Part shown: piece by piece, positions 63,106 to 64,000 of the stretch
Layout: every line of letters begins with the position of its first letter
Numbering within the stretch: the first letter of the stretch is position 1
Source: JABFSA01 sp963827515
GTDB lineage: Bacteria > Acidobacteriota > Vicinamibacteria > Vicinamibacterales > UBA2999
Direction: 5' to 3'
Assembly (NCBI GenBank): GCA_963827515.1
Contig: CAWHBF010000028.1
Span: 124,001 to 188,000 of the forward strand
Length of the DNA: 64,000 nucleotides
Notes under the pieces: generated by a model
Told to the model about the DNA's origin: nothing
The model's input: only the letters and a program-made list of their open reading frames with translations
Database searches by the model: none
Position numbers and translations under genes: made by a program

Positions 63106-63220
63106 CTGCCAGGAGGTTAGCACCTGGTGGTTTGGGAGGATCGACAGGGTCCGAGACCGTCACGACCTTTAGGCGGTCCGGACTGACAGCCGCGCGCCGT
63201 CGTCCGCGTCCTCTAGCCAT

Positions 63221-63291
63221 CGTAGAGCGCACGCTTTAGCGTGCGCGTGACAGCCTCGCGTCGTCCGTAGAGCGCACGCTTTAGCGTGCGC
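63221..63291. repeat. Palindromic intergenic repeat, copy 5 (tandem half units)
   Basis: Two CGTAGAGCGCACGCTTTAGC GTGCGCG units in tandem, at about 63221-63247 and 63265-63291, each a hairpin (GCACGCT-TT-AGCGTGC). The rest of 63106-63354 shows no gene. Confidence 0.7.
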
Positions 63292-63354
63292 GGACAGTGC
63301 GCGGACAGGCAATCCGACCTGTCGGTCAGACAGGGAATGTTGGATCTGATCTCG

Positions 63355-63816
63355 TCACCGCACGCGCCGCTGAAGCACCTCGAGGCACTCCAGCGCAAGG
63401 ACTCCTGACACGATCTCGGGCGGGGCCGGGTAGCCTGCCAGCTCTCCATCCGTGAGAAGGCGATATTGAGACGTAGCTCCGCCGATCTGACCCGCGGCGA
63501 CTCCGTAGGTCACTCGGACGATTCCTGTTCGCCTGATCGCGAGCGAACACAGCACGCATGGCTCGACGGTCGTATACAACTCACAGCCCGAGAGGTCGAG
63601 CGAGCCCTCGTGATGGCAGGCTGCGCGGAGGGCCAGCACTTCCGCATGCGCGCTCGGATCGAGAAGCCGACGGCTGCCTTCCGCTCCTTCGCCGAGCACC
63701 GATTCGCCACGCACGACCAGCGCTCCGACGGCGGTTTCACCGTCGGCGGCTGCCCGTGCAGCCAACTCCAGGCAGCGTCGCATGAAGGTTTCGTGCACAT
63801 CCTCTCGTTCGTTCAT
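63355..63816 (-). CDS. CMP/dCMP-type deaminase (TadA/guanine-deaminase-like)
   Basis: 153 residues from ATG 63816. The cytidine-deaminase fold motifs are complete: HAEVLALR, with the zinc His and catalytic Glu, and TTVEPCVLCSLAIRRTGI, with the two zinc Cys. The N-terminus has FMRRCLELAARAAADGETAVGALVVRG. Family relatives are TadA (tRNA A34 deaminase) and guanine or riboflavin-pathway deaminases. The C-terminal extension (LTDGELAGYPAPPEIVSGVLALECLEVLQRRVR) resembles guanine-deaminase-like members more than TadA, but the substrate cannot be decided by eye. A GC-rich repeat follows the gene. Confidence 0.85.
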   Translation of the reverse strand: MNEREDVHETFMRRCLELAARAAADGETAVGALVVRGESVLGEGAEGSRRLLDPSAHAEVLALRAACHHEGSLDLSGCELYTTVEPCVLCSLAIRRTGIVRVTYGVAAGQIGGATSQYRLLTDGELAGYPAPPEIVSGVLALECLEVLQRRVR

Positions 63817-63863
63817 GCTGACTATCCTACGCGCCGCCACACGGAGCGACCCACGTCCCCGCG

Positions 63864-64000
63864 CCGTAGAGCGCAGGCTTCAGCCCCTCGCCGTGACACT
63901 CAGCGCCTCTAGTCCCACAATGCATGCGCAGAGCGGGCTGCATTCTGGTTCGCTCTGTGACTCTGTGTCTCTGTGGCCTGCGTAGGCTCCGAACGCAATG
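63864..64000. other. Right edge: partial repeat and untranslated sequence
   Basis: CCGTAGAGCGCAGGCTTCAG (63864-63883) is a truncated copy of the palindromic repeat family. Up to the window end no gene is recognised. Confidence 0.5.

Overview
This 64 kb window is G+C-rich bacterial chromosome, almost certainly from a Gram-negative with a complex envelope. It has many outer-membrane beta-barrels, lipoproteins, a lipoprotein-type TolC channel, an OmpA protein and Omp85-like proteins. The gene content (DUF4136 and DUF2092 proteins, NarX-type kinases with ABC-type periplasmic sensor domains, a GAF-type sigma-54 activator, a TonB-receptor remnant ending RQVQLAAKLSF) recalls Acidobacteriota, class Vicinamibacteria; that placement is an inference from style, not a measurement. 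No rRNA, tRNA, CRISPR array, integrase or complete insertion sequence was seen.

Layout. 1-6 kb: a broken cytochrome oxidase subunit II tail, a three-gene efflux operon (DUF3302, HlyD and TolC-like proteins) and two membrane proteins on the opposite strand. 6-12 kb: a META-type lipoprotein, a truncated receiver gene, a sigma-54 enhancer-binding protein with a duplicated 5' end, a STAS protein and polyphosphate kinase 2. 12-23 kb: secreted and envelope proteins, an MscS channel and a GH63-like glycosidase. 23-27.5 kb: a kinase/cyclase/ATPase/TPR gene broken by about ten frameshifts. 27.7-31.4 kb: a patatin-barrel protein and an alpha/beta hydrolase. 31.6-43.5 kb: a signalling block of four NarX-type histidine kinases, one LuxR-type regulator and an MltF-like lytic transglycosylase. 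43.7-49 kb: small secreted proteins and a symporter fused to a periplasmic solute-binding domain. 49-57 kb: barrels, a possible degenerate kinase-like secreted protein, DUF4136, DUF2092 and repeat proteins, and a PP2C-like protein that has lost two metal ligands. 57-64 kb: an OmpA protein, an internally deleted OmpA-family relic, a HAF-repeat protein, two barrels and a deaminase.

Two themes run across these blocks. First, many transcription units, mostly for envelope or secreted products, carry a -24/-12 sigma-54-type promoter (TGGCNYG-N4-TTGC) just upstream, and a sigma-54 activator gene lies in the same window. This suggests an envelope regulon. Second, intergenic gaps carry a family of palindromic repeats whose best copy folds as two hairpins closed by an outer stem.

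About a dozen loci have frameshifts. Some reflect real decay, as in the OmpA relic, the coxB tail and the TonB-receptor tail. Others may be sequencing indels, because many sit in short G or C runs. Frameshifted genes are marked, and their coordinates give the span of the reconstructed gene.
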